Positions 1 to 5,227 of a stretch of 7,737 nucleotides of DNA are shown in pieces. The DNA lies in contig JACRKK010000018.1 of NCBI GenBank assembly GCA_016219795.1, positions 1 through 7,737 of the forward strand, read 5' to 3'. Source of the stretch: Candidatus Woesearchaeota archaeon. GTDB taxonomy: Archaea; Nanobdellota; Nanobdellia; Woesearchaeales; JACRKL01. The position numbers were made by a program, and so were the translations under genes. The stretch's first letter is position 1; each line of letters starts with the position of its first letter. The notes under the pieces were generated by a model. The model saw nothing but the letters and a program-made list of their open reading frames with translations. It did no database searches and had not been told where the DNA came from.

Positions 1-2
1 CA

Positions 3-128
3 CTCAGACAAAGACTTGGAAGATTGGTGAGAAAAACATGTTCATTCTCCAAATCTCTTGAAAACCATAACAAAGTTATTGGGCTATTTCTTCAAGAAAG
101 AAATATGGAGCGTTTATCAGTCAAATGA
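3..128 (+). CDS. IS1-family transposase, C-terminal fragment (5' end outside window)
   Basis: An open frame enters from the left edge and ends at TGA 126-128, giving 41 residues. The stretch RLVRKTCSFSKSLENHNKVI matches, from memory, the C-terminal segment of IS1 InsB ([20 protein letters not shown]), with the same run of Arg-Lys, Ser-Phe-Ser-Lys-Ser, a His and Lys-Val-Ile-Gly. This is the end of the DDE-type transposase that cuts and joins the element's ends. The catalytic residues are upstream and not visible. The frame has no stop before position 128, so nothing in the visible part is broken. The inverted repeat about 40 nt downstream supports the call. The fragment is too short to tell an active from a decayed copy. 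Confidence 0.75.
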   Translation, partial: LRQRLGRLVRKTCSFSKSLENHNKVIGLFLQERNMERLSVK

Positions 129-153
129 TAACACTTCCCAAAACGTATATTAA

Positions 154-168
154 GGAGTAACTGACACC
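154..168 (+). repeat. IS1-type right terminal inverted repeat
   Basis: The sequence GGAGTAACTGACACC lies 25 nt after the transposase stop. Its reverse complement, GGTGTCAGTTACTCC, has the GGTG start typical of IS1-family ends. It probably continues further inward through TTAATATACG. The matching left repeat is outside the window, so the exact repeat length cannot be fixed. Confidence 0.65.
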
Positions 169-177
169 TTATAATAC
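169..177. other. Candidate target-site duplication (right copy)
   Basis: IS1-family elements usually duplicate 8 or 9 bp of target. The bases next to the inferred end are TTATAATA(C), an AT-rich, TATA-like sequence. The left copy is not in the window, so this is inferred from position only. Confidence 0.35.
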
Positions 178-195
178 AACGTAATTTAACCAATG

Positions 196-217
196 ATTAT
201 ACCAAAAGTTTTATATA
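196..217 (+). promoter_or_regulatory. Possible TATA elements for the toxin-antitoxin cassette
   Basis: Two TATA-like stretches precede the ATG at 230: ATTATA at 196-201 and TTTATATA at 210-217, the latter preceded by a purine-rich CAAAAG that could serve as a BRE. The second is the better TATA match but lies only about 16 nt from the ATG. A start 25-27 nt downstream of it would fall inside the gene. The first is about 31 nt from the ATG and would suit a nearly leaderless message. A third candidate, TTATAATA at 169-176, directly abuts the IS end. The choice between them is unresolved. Confidence 0.3.
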
Positions 218-229
218 TTATTTAACACA

Positions 230-514
230 ATGGAATACAAAAACAAAAAGATTGACATTGAAACACACGCATTTTTGCGTGCACTTGAACGCGGATCCTT
301 ATTTGGATTAGATTACTATGAAACAAGGGAACGCATATTGATTACTGCAAAAGATGGAGTTTGGGCAAAAAAACATCAATCAACCCATCACAAAACATAT
401 AAGCGATACTTTTCGGATAACCTTACAGTTTATGTGATCTGCCGAGAGAAAGAAAAGAAAGAGTATGTGCATTGTGTTGTTAAGACGATAATCATAGAAC
501 GAGGACGAGAATGA
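230..514 (+). CDS. DUF4258/RelE-like small protein, probable toxin of a TA pair
   Basis: This is a 94-residue protein. It has the layout of DUF4258, a small RelE/BrnT-like fold: an N-terminal helix with His-Ala and Arg-Ala-Leu-Glu-Arg-Gly (13-22), a central HHKTYKRYF (53-61), a strand NLTVYVICRE (64-73), and a final strand VVKTIIIERGRE (83-94). Basic and His residues at 53-59 and Lys85-Thr86 are the likely functional positions. By analogy with RelE-like toxins it may cut or block RNA, but no activity can be read from the sequence. Its TGA overlaps the next gene's ATG by 4 nt (511-514), giving toxin-first order as in mqsRA. There is no Shine-Dalgarno sequence before ATG 230 and no other in-frame ATG, so a leaderless or weakly initiated message is likely. 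It could instead be a non-toxic DUF4258 protein of unknown role. Confidence 0.6.
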   Translation: MEYKNKKIDIETHAFLRALERGSLFGLDYYETRERILITAKDGVWAKKHQSTHHKTYKRYFSDNLTVYVICREKEKKEYVHCVVKTIIIERGRE

Positions 515-846
515 AAACAGCCAACGAAACAAGAAATTGCATAAGTTGTAACATTCCTTTAGAAAAAGCCATAGTCACCTACAAAGGCTTAGCCATGGAA
601 GCTCTTCAATGCCCAAAATGCAAGGAGAAGACATTTACTGAGGAGATGACACTCAAGGTAGTTGCACAATTGGAAGCAAAGCGCCTTGAAAAAGAATATG
701 CCCGAAAACCCATCCAGATAGGCAACAGCTGGGGTATCACTTTCCCCAAAAAAGTGGTAGATGTGTTTGGACTGAACAACCCCCAGTCCAGGATCAGGAT
801 GGTGCCGGATGTGGAACATAAGAGGATAGAGTTCTTAATGGAATAA
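511..846 (+). CDS. Zinc-finger/SpoVT-AbrB-domain protein, probable antitoxin
   Basis: This 111-residue protein has two parts. Residues 10-37 carry a zinc-finger pattern of two CxxC pairs (Cys10/Cys13 and Cys34/Cys37, the latter in CPKC), as in YgiT/MqsA antitoxins, where this part contacts the toxin. After a charged helix at about 46-64, residues 66-111 read KPIQIGNSWGITFPKKVVDV and on. This is the GNSxGIxxPK pattern of SpoVT/AbrB (MazE-like) swapped-hairpin DNA-binding domains. The expected role is to neutralise the upstream small protein and repress the shared promoter. GAGG at 501-504 lies 6 nt before the ATG, and the 4-nt overlap implies translational coupling. MqsA itself ends in a helix-turn-helix, so an AbrB-type domain here is a different combination. 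The domain calls are visible; the antitoxin role is inferred from layout. Confidence 0.65.
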   Translation: MKTANETRNCISCNIPLEKAIVTYKGLAMEALQCPKCKEKTFTEEMTLKVVAQLEAKRLEKEYARKPIQIGNSWGITFPKKVVDVFGLNNPQSRIRMVPDVEHKRIEFLME

Positions 847-854
847 ACACCCTC

Positions 855-865
855 ATTCTTTTGTT
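855..865 (+). terminator. Possible oligo-T terminator after the TA cassette
   Basis: A T-rich stretch, ATTCTTTTGTT, follows the antitoxin stop codon by about 9 nt. Archaeal RNA polymerase often stops at such tracts without a hairpin. It overlaps the first unit of the direct repeat at 861-876, so the assignment is weak. Confidence 0.3.
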
Positions 866-896
866 CACTTTAAATATTACTTGTTGACCTTAAATA
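861..896 (+). repeat. 20-nt-period direct repeat upstream of the grpE TATA box (candidate operator)
   Basis: TTGTTCACTTTAAATA at 861-876 and TTGTTGACCTTAAATA at 881-896 match at 14 of 16 positions with a 20-nt start-to-start distance, close to two helical turns. The downstream copy ends 9 nt before the TATA box. A shorter related sequence, ACTATAAATA (904-913), includes the TATA box itself. The position suits an activator or recruiter site for a heat-shock regulator. The role is inferred; the repeat is seen directly. Confidence 0.6.
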
Positions 897-905
897 AACA
901 AAAAC

Positions 906-913
906 TATAAATA
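906..913 (+). promoter_or_regulatory. TATA box of the chaperone operon
   Basis: TATAAATA, preceded by an A-rich stretch that could act as a BRE, has its centre about 37 nt before the grpE ATG. Transcription should therefore start near 935-937 and give a leader of about 10 nt. There is no strong Shine-Dalgarno sequence, only GTGA at 939-942, which fits a short-leader archaeal message. Confidence 0.65.
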
Positions 914-946
914 CCCCTCCTACTTACCACCCTACAAAGTGACAAT

Positions 947-1549
947 ATGACTAAAAAGACACCACATCCAAAAACAGAAGATACCCTTATGGAAAGAATT
1001 GAGGAAGAAGAGCAGAAAGCTGCAGCAGAAAAAAAAGAAGGCGCTCCCCTAAAACAAGAGCAACCACAAATAGACCCAAAAGACACTACAATCAAAGAGC
1101 TTACCAACAATCTCCAGCGCCTGCAGGCAGAATTTGAGAATTTCAAGAAGCGCACAGAAAAAGAAAAAGCAGAGTTTCAGGACTACGCCGATGCCAAACT
1201 CCTTGCAGCACTTCTGCCTGTAGCAGACAGTTTTGAGCTGGCATTTAAGAGCAAGCAAAATCCCCAGGAATTCATCAAAGGCATGGAACTCCTCCATAAG
1301 CAGTTTCTAACATTCCTTGAGAAAAACAATCTTCGGCCTATCCTGGGTGTGGGCAAACAATTCAATCCCCACCTACAGGAAGTGCTGTTGCAGGAAACCA
1401 CTGACCAACCTGACGGCGTGGTGCTGGACATACTTCAGAAAGGCTATATGATAAAAGATAAAATCCTTCGCTTTGCTAAAGTCAAGGTCAGCAAAAAAAA
1501 AGAGGAACAACATGATAACCAAGGAGACACCACTCCAGAATGTCCTTGA
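947..1549 (+). CDS. grpE: GrpE, nucleotide exchange factor of DnaK
   Basis: GrpE opens DnaK's nucleotide cleft to release ADP and works as a cytosolic dimer. The 200-residue length is normal. Residues 1-45 are a charged, disordered tail. About 48-85 form the long coiled-coil dimer helix, including LQAEFENFKKRTEKE. LLAALLPVADSFELAF (85-100) begins the four-helix bundle. The beta domain runs from about 133 to 183 and includes FNPHLQEV (139-146) and the family signature QKGYMIKDKILRFAKVKVSK (164-183). In most GrpE proteins the first of these motifs contains His-Glu-Ala; here it is Gln-Glu-Val. The last 17 residues after VSK are polar, follow an A9 tract, and overlap the next gene by 38 nt. It is the first gene of the cluster, so operon control probably acts here. 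Confidence 0.95.
   Translation: MTKKTPHPKTEDTLMERIEEEEQKAAAEKKEGAPLKQEQPQIDPKDTTIKELTNNLQRLQAEFENFKKRTEKEKAEFQDYADAKLLAALLPVADSFELAFKSKQNPQEFIKGMELLHKQFLTFLEKNNLRPILGVGKQFNPHLQEVLLQETTDQPDGVVLDILQKGYMIKDKILRFAKVKVSKKKEEQHDNQGDTTPECP
1502..1505 (+). promoter_or_regulatory. Shine-Dalgarno site fixing the YkgJ-type gene start
   Basis: GAGG lies 6 nt before ATG 1512, inside the end of grpE. It favours this ATG over an in-frame TTG at 1473, which has no such site and would add 13 basic residues absent from the conserved domain. Confidence 0.6.
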
Positions 1550-2024
1550 AGTCGGCGCAGAGTGCGAACGATGCGGCCATTGCTGCAGTATCGGCAATGC
1601 GTATATGCTTAATGAAGATGTCAAGAGGGTAGCTTCCTTTTTTGCAGTCAGTGAAGAAACCCTCAAGCAAAGTGTGCTTGAGGAAACCAACGTGTTCAAC
1701 ACCAGGGTATACAAGATAAAGCGCGTCAAGCGGCAGAACAGCGTGTTTTCCCCCTGCATGTTTTTTCGGGAAGATGCTGGCTGTATCATACATGACGTCA
1801 AGCCCATGCATTGCAAGGTGTGCAGCACCAAAAGCAAGCAGGGCAAAGACCTGTCCCATTGGTTTGCGCTCAATTTCCTGGTAAAGGAGGAAGATCCCAA
1901 ATCAGTACGTCAGTGGGCCCATTCCATCAAAGGGCATGGCACGATTCCGGGAGGAGAGCCACATGAGCTTGTCTTGGACAAAGACAGGCTTGCAAAGATA
2001 TTAAGTTACGAACACCTAAAATAG
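1512..2024 (+). CDS. YkgJ/UPF0153-family cysteine-cluster protein
   Basis: This 170-residue cytosolic protein has the family's cysteine-rich metal site: CERCGHCC (Cys18, 21, 24, 25), then Cys82, Cys91, and HDVKPMHCKVC (His94, Cys101, Cys104). YkgJ-family proteins are annotated as zinc- or iron-sulfur-binding. Their biochemical function is not established. The C-terminal 65 residues (from about 105) lack an obvious motif and have a Lys/Asp-rich character with HWFALNFL near 112-120. Its start overlaps grpE by 38 nt, and its stop is 13 nt before dnaK, so it is almost certainly co-transcribed with both. A link to chaperone work, for example redox or metal sensing or maturation of a client, is inferred from position alone. 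Confidence 0.8.
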   Translation: MITKETPLQNVLEVGAECERCGHCCSIGNAYMLNEDVKRVASFFAVSEETLKQSVLEETNVFNTRVYKIKRVKRQNSVFSPCMFFREDAGCIIHDVKPMHCKVCSTKSKQGKDLSHWFALNFLVKEEDPKSVRQWAHSIKGHGTIPGGEPHELVLDKDRLAKILSYEHLK

Positions 2025-2029
2025 GGAGG
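2024..2029 (+). promoter_or_regulatory. Strong Shine-Dalgarno site for dnaK
   Basis: GGGAGG begins on the last base of the upstream stop codon and lies 8 nt before ATG 2038. It is the longest purine match near any start in the first half of the cluster and suits a highly translated chaperone. Confidence 0.7.
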
Positions 2030-2037
2030 AAAAGAAC

Positions 2038-3921
2038 ATGACAAAAAGCAGTAAAATTATAGGCATTGATTTAGGCACCAGCAACTCAGCAGCAGCAGTC
2101 CTTGAAGCAGGCAGGCCAAAGATAGTTCCCAGTGCAGAAGGAGCAAGCCTTTACGGGAAAGCGTTTCCAAGCGTGGTTTCTTTCACCAAAGACGGCCAAA
2201 TCCTGGTAGGAGAACCGGCAAAACGCCAGGCAGCAACCAATCCAGAAGGCACCATTTTTGCGGCAAAACGCAAAATGGGCACCAACTACAAATACAAAGT
2301 ACACGGCAAAGAATACACACCTCAGCAGATTTCTGCATTCATCCTGCAAAAGATCAAAAAAGATGCAGAAGAGTTTTTGGGTCAGAAAATAGACAAGGCA
2401 GTCATCACTACCCCTGCCTATTTCAACGATGACCAGAGACAAGCAACAAAGGATGCCGGCACCATTGCAGGTCTTGAAGTCGTACGCATCATCAACGAGC
2501 CAACAGCAGCAAGCTTAGCCTACGGCCTTGACAAACAGCACAAAGAGACAAAAATCCTGGTTTTCGACCTAGGTGGTGGAACGCTTGACGTCACCATCAT
2601 GGAATTTGGCGACGGTGTATTTGAAGTGAAATCCACTTCAGGTGACACCCAGCTTGGCGGCACCGATATGGATAATGCACTTATCGATTTTATAGTAGCA
2701 GAATTCAAGAAGGCCGAAAACATGGACCTCAGGAAAGATGCTATTGCCATGCAGCGCATCAGAGAAGCAGCAGAGAAGGCAAAGATTGAGCTCTCCACAA
2801 CCATGGAGACCGATATCAACCTTCCCTTCATCACAGCAACCAATGAAGGGCCAAAGCACCTGAATATGAAATTCCGGCGCTCTAAGCTTGAAGAGCTTAT
2901 CGCACCCTTAATTGAACGCTGCCGCCATCCGGTGGAACAGGCAATCAAAGACGCAAAATTAAAACCTGAAGAAATAGACAAAGTTGTCCTTGTTGGCGGA
3001 CCTACACGCATGCCTATTGTCTACAAATTTGTAGAGGATATGGTAGGCAAAAAGATTGAGCGCGGTGTAGATCCTATGGAATGTGTTGCCATGGGTGCTG
3101 CAGTCCAGGGCGGAGTACTTGCAGGTGAAGTGAAGGATATCCTCCTTCTGGATGTCACCCCCCTATCACTTGGCATCGAGACGTTGGGTGGTGTCTTTAC
3201 AAAACTGATTGAACGAAACACCACAGTCCCCACCAAAAAATCGCAGGTATTCAGCACTGCTGCTGACAGCCAGACTGCAGTCACCATCCGCGCTGGTCAG
3301 GGAGAGCGTCCTATGTTTACTGACAATAAGGTCCTGGGCCAGTTTGATTTGGTAGGAATACCTCCAGCCCCCAGAGGCATACCTCAGATTGAGGTTGCCT
3401 TTGACATTGACGCCAACGGCATTGTTCATGTACATGCAAAAGATCTTGGCACCAACAAGGAACAGAGCATCCGCATAACCTCAACCCAAAAGCTCAATGA
3501 TGCAGACATTGAGCGCATGAGAAAAGAGGCAGAGGAACACGCTGAAGAGGACAAGAAGAAGAAAGATGAAGTGGAGACCATCAACGAGGCAGATACCTTA
3601 GTCTACACTACAGAAAAGCTCTTCAAGGACTTTGAAGACAAAGTCAATGCTGATGAACTTGCAGAAGTCAAAAGCGGCATTGCAGAGCTCAAGAAACTGC
3701 TTGAGCCTGCTCAAAAAGATGCAGATGCCATCAAGAAAAAGATGGAAGGCATCAATGAGAAGGTGCAGAAGCTCTCGACAGAACTCTACCAGAAGGCAGC
3801 AAAAGAACAGCAGGAAAAAGAAAAGCCTGACAATGAAAACGCAGGCAAGAAGAAAAGCAAAGAAAAGGTCGTTGATGCCGAATACGAAGTAAAAGATGAG
3901 GAAAAAGGCGAGGAGAAATAG
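2038..3921 (+). CDS. dnaK: DnaK, Hsp70 chaperone
   Basis: This is the ATP-driven holdase/foldase of the Hsp70 cycle. Its 627 residues are full length. The ATPase domain (1 to about 365) holds IGIDLGTSNS (8-17), VITTPAYFND (122-131), FDLGGGTLDVT (176-186) and VVLVGGPTRMP (316-326). The interdomain linker DILLLDVTPLSLG is at 367-379. The substrate-binding beta domain includes QGERPMFTDN (421-430) and PPAPRGIPQIEVAFDID. The lid is an Asp/Glu/Lys-rich helical region from about 485 to 590. The tail ends VVDAEYEVKD plus an acidic run. Between KRKMG (77-81) and PQQISA (95-100) it has only 13 residues, so it lacks the insert of about 24 residues seen in E. coli DnaK. This is the archaeal/Gram-positive form. 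A short extra loop, ASLYGKAFPS (36-45), also recalls Thermoplasma DnaK. The partners grpE and dnaJ are in the same cluster. Confidence 0.98.
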   Translation: MTKSSKIIGIDLGTSNSAAAVLEAGRPKIVPSAEGASLYGKAFPSVVSFTKDGQILVGEPAKRQAATNPEGTIFAAKRKMGTNYKYKVHGKEYTPQQISAFILQKIKKDAEEFLGQKIDKAVITTPAYFNDDQRQATKDAGTIAGLEVVRIINEPTAASLAYGLDKQHKETKILVFDLGGGTLDVTIMEFGDGVFEVKSTSGDTQLGGTDMDNALIDFIVAEFKKAENMDLRKDAIAMQRIREAAEKAKIELSTTMETDINLPFITATNEGPKHLNMKFRRSKLEELIAPLIERCRHPVEQAIKDAKLKPEEIDKVVLVGGPTRMPIVYKFVEDMVGKKIERGVDPMECVAMGAAVQGGVLAGEVKDILLLDVTPLSLGIETLGGVFTKLIERNTTVPTKKSQVFSTAADSQTAVTIRAGQGERPMFTDNKVLGQFDLVGIPPAPRGIPQIEVAFDIDANGIVHVHAKDLGTNKEQSIRITSTQKLNDADIERMRKEAEEHAEEDKKKKDEVETINEADTLVYTTEKLFKDFEDKVNADELAEVKSGIAELKKLLEPAQKDADAIKKKMEGINEKVQKLSTELYQKAAKEQQEKEKPDNENAGKKKSKEKVVDAEYEVKDEEKGEEK

Positions 3922-3926
3922 CTGAT

Positions 3927-4562
3927 ATGAAACTGCCTTCGAAAGAAGAATGCTACGCTCTGCTTGCAACCTATAAAGTGCCTGGCCATGTAATCAGGCA
4001 CAGCGAGGCTGTCTGCAGAGTCGCTGTTTTTCTTGCAAAACGACTGAAAGACAAAGGTATGGCTCTGGATGTGCAGTTGGTGGAGCGCGCAGCACTTCTG
4101 CATGACCTCCTTAAAACCATTGATTTTCAGGATTTCAATGCTTCATTTGGTGACAAGCCGTCCTCGCAAGAGATTGCATTCTGGCAGGAACTCAAGGTAA
4201 AATACAAAGGGATGAAGCACGAGACTGCGGCATACCTCCTTCTCAAAGAGCGGTATCCACAAATAGCTCATGTTATCCTGACACACCGCTACAGTGCTAT
4301 CCTTACAGAAGATGAACGTCCCAAAACCTGGGAAGAGAAACTGGTCTATTATGCAGACAAAAGGGTCAAGCACGACACCATTGTTTCTCTGCAAGAGCGT
4401 TTTGAAGATGGCAGGAAGCGTTATGGTCGCCTAAAAACCAAGGAAGAGCAAGAGACCACAGCCCGTATCGAGCATGCTATTGTCATGCTTGAACAGGAAA
4501 TCTTCAATCCGCTTGGCATCACACCAAACCAACTTGTGGAGGAGATGCAACATGCCTCTTAA
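3927..4562 (+). CDS. HD-domain metal-dependent phosphohydrolase
   Basis: This 211-residue cytosolic protein has the ordered ligands of an HD domain: His25 in GHVIRHSEAV, His59-Asp60 in ALLHDLLKTI, His98 in MKHETAAYLL, His120 in VILTHRYSAI, and Asp144 in VYYADKRVKHD. Such enzymes bind one or two divalent metals and hydrolyse phosphate esters, often of nucleotides. The N-terminus (LLATYKVPGHVIRHSEAV) resembles small archaeal HDIG proteins of the TIGR00295 kind. The substrate is unknown. It starts 5 nt after the dnaK stop, with AGGAG at 3911-3915 inside dnaK, and overlaps the HAD gene by 11 nt. A role with the chaperones, such as removing a stress nucleotide, is speculation from context. Confidence 0.8.
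   Translation: MKLPSKEECYALLATYKVPGHVIRHSEAVCRVAVFLAKRLKDKGMALDVQLVERAALLHDLLKTIDFQDFNASFGDKPSSQEIAFWQELKVKYKGMKHETAAYLLLKERYPQIAHVILTHRYSAILTEDERPKTWEEKLVYYADKRVKHDTIVSLQERFEDGRKRYGRLKTKEEQETTARIEHAIVMLEQEIFNPLGITPNQLVEEMQHAS
4538..4544 (+). promoter_or_regulatory. Shine-Dalgarno site fixing the HAD gene start
   Basis: GGAGGAG lies 7 nt before ATG 4552, inside the end of the HD gene. It picks this ATG over the upstream in-frame ATG at 4474, whose extra 26 residues precede the conserved VIFDYDGVL and look like HD-gene sequence read in another frame. Confidence 0.75.
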
Positions 4563-5193
4563 GACCGTCATCTTTGATTATGATGGTGTCCTTATGGATT
4601 CACTTCCTGCTGTGCTTTCGGTCTACAAAACAATTGGGGAAAAGATGAACATCAAAGAATTTTCTTCCATCCAAAATGGCGATTTCTTTGAAGTGCACTG
4701 GCATAAACACTTTGAAAAAGTAGGAGTGACTGAACATGAGGAATTGAAGACCGCTGAACTCCTTTTCAAACAGGAGATGCAAAAGTACAGGGACTCCATC
4801 CACCCGATAGCAGGTATCAAGGAGGTCCTCGGAAAAATTCATGGAAGATGCAAACTTGCCATAGTCTCCAATAATATGACTGAACTCATTGAAGAGCGGC
4901 TTGCAACCTTTGGCATGCTGGATTTTTTTGATACCATCGTTGGTCACGAATATGGAGCGCTCAAGCCTGACCCCACCCAGATCCTCATTTGCATGCAATC
5001 CTTAAAGGTTGCAGCAAAAGACGCTGCATACATCGGAGATATGGATGGCGACATTGAGGCGGCAAAGCGGGCAAATGTTGCCAAGATCATCGGAGTGACT
5101 TATGGATTCCATTCACCCCACCGGCTGAGGGATGCAGACTTCATTATCCATAACCCCCAGGAATTACATGCTTGTTTAGAAAAACATATATAA
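4552..5193 (+). CDS. HAD-superfamily phosphatase, phosphoglycolate phosphatase-like
   Basis: The 213 residues carry all four HAD motifs. Motif I is FDYDGVLMDS, with nucleophile Asp9 and acid/base Asp11. Motif II is the Ser106 of IVSNNM. Motif III is the Lys138 of LKPDP. Motif IV is GDMDGDIEAAKRA, with Asp163 and Asp167 for magnesium. A helical cap lies at about residues 18-85, as in subfamily I members related to Gph and beta-phosphoglucomutase. The likely reaction is hydrolysis of a small phosphate monoester in the cytosol; the substrate cannot be told. It overlaps the HD gene by 11 nt and has its own strong ribosome binding site, so the two phosphohydrolases are probably made together and may act on the same pathway. 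The product ends 34 nt before dnaJ. Confidence 0.85.
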   Translation: MPLKTVIFDYDGVLMDSLPAVLSVYKTIGEKMNIKEFSSIQNGDFFEVHWHKHFEKVGVTEHEELKTAELLFKQEMQKYRDSIHPIAGIKEVLGKIHGRCKLAIVSNNMTELIEERLATFGMLDFFDTIVGHEYGALKPDPTQILICMQSLKVAAKDAAYIGDMDGDIEAAKRANVAKIIGVTYGFHSPHRLRDADFIIHNPQELHACLEKHI

Positions 5194-5206
5194 CGCATAT
5201 ATACGC
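5185..5206 (+). promoter_or_regulatory. Tandem TATA-like repeat upstream of dnaJ
   Basis: CATATATAACG (5185-5195) is followed at once by CATATATACGC (5196-5206), repeating CATATATA with an 11-nt step. The first copy overlaps the last codons and stop of the HAD gene. With the usual 25-27 nt spacing, the copies would start transcripts near 5215 and 5226, the latter almost at ATG 5228. It may be a second, internal promoter for dnaJ. Alternatively it is AT-rich linker sequence with no role. Confidence 0.4.
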
Positions 5207-5227
5207 AGCCAGAAGAAGGAGCAAACA

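Larger units (their letters stand above)
1..168 (+). mobile_element. Right end of an IS1-family insertion sequence (partial)
   Basis: Only the right end of the element is in the window. It contains the C-terminus of an IS1-type transposase (stop at 126-128), about 25 nt of AT-rich sequence, and a terminal inverted repeat ending at 168. Read from outside inwards, the end is GGTGTCAGTTACTCC, which fits the GGT-starting ends of IS1-family elements. The transposase reads towards the flanking toxin-antitoxin cassette. Whether the element is complete cannot be judged, because its left part lies outside the window. Family assignment rests on remembered similarity of the protein end plus the terminal repeat in the expected place. 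Confidence 0.75.

Noticed and set aside
1473..1511. TTG start adding 13 residues to the YkgJ-type protein
   Set aside because: It has no ribosome binding site, adds an unconserved basic run from the A tract, and ATG 1512 has GAGG 6 nt upstream.
1373..1900. Long minus-strand open frame opposite grpE and the YkgJ-type gene
   Set aside because: It has no recognisable domain and lies wholly opposite two well-supported genes; its composition follows from their codon use.
2520..3011. Minus-strand open frame opposite dnaK
   Set aside because: It is Ser/Arg-rich, low in sense and antisense to conserved Hsp70 motifs, so it is a shadow frame.
3598..3969. Hydrophobic minus-strand frame opposite the dnaK tail, resembling a membrane protein
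   Set aside because: The Phe/Leu richness comes from reading the Lys/Glu codons of the DnaK lid in reverse; no start signal or family match.
4474..4551. Upstream ATG adding 26 residues to the HAD protein
   Set aside because: ATG 4552 has a strong GGAGGAG and begins directly before the conserved motif I.
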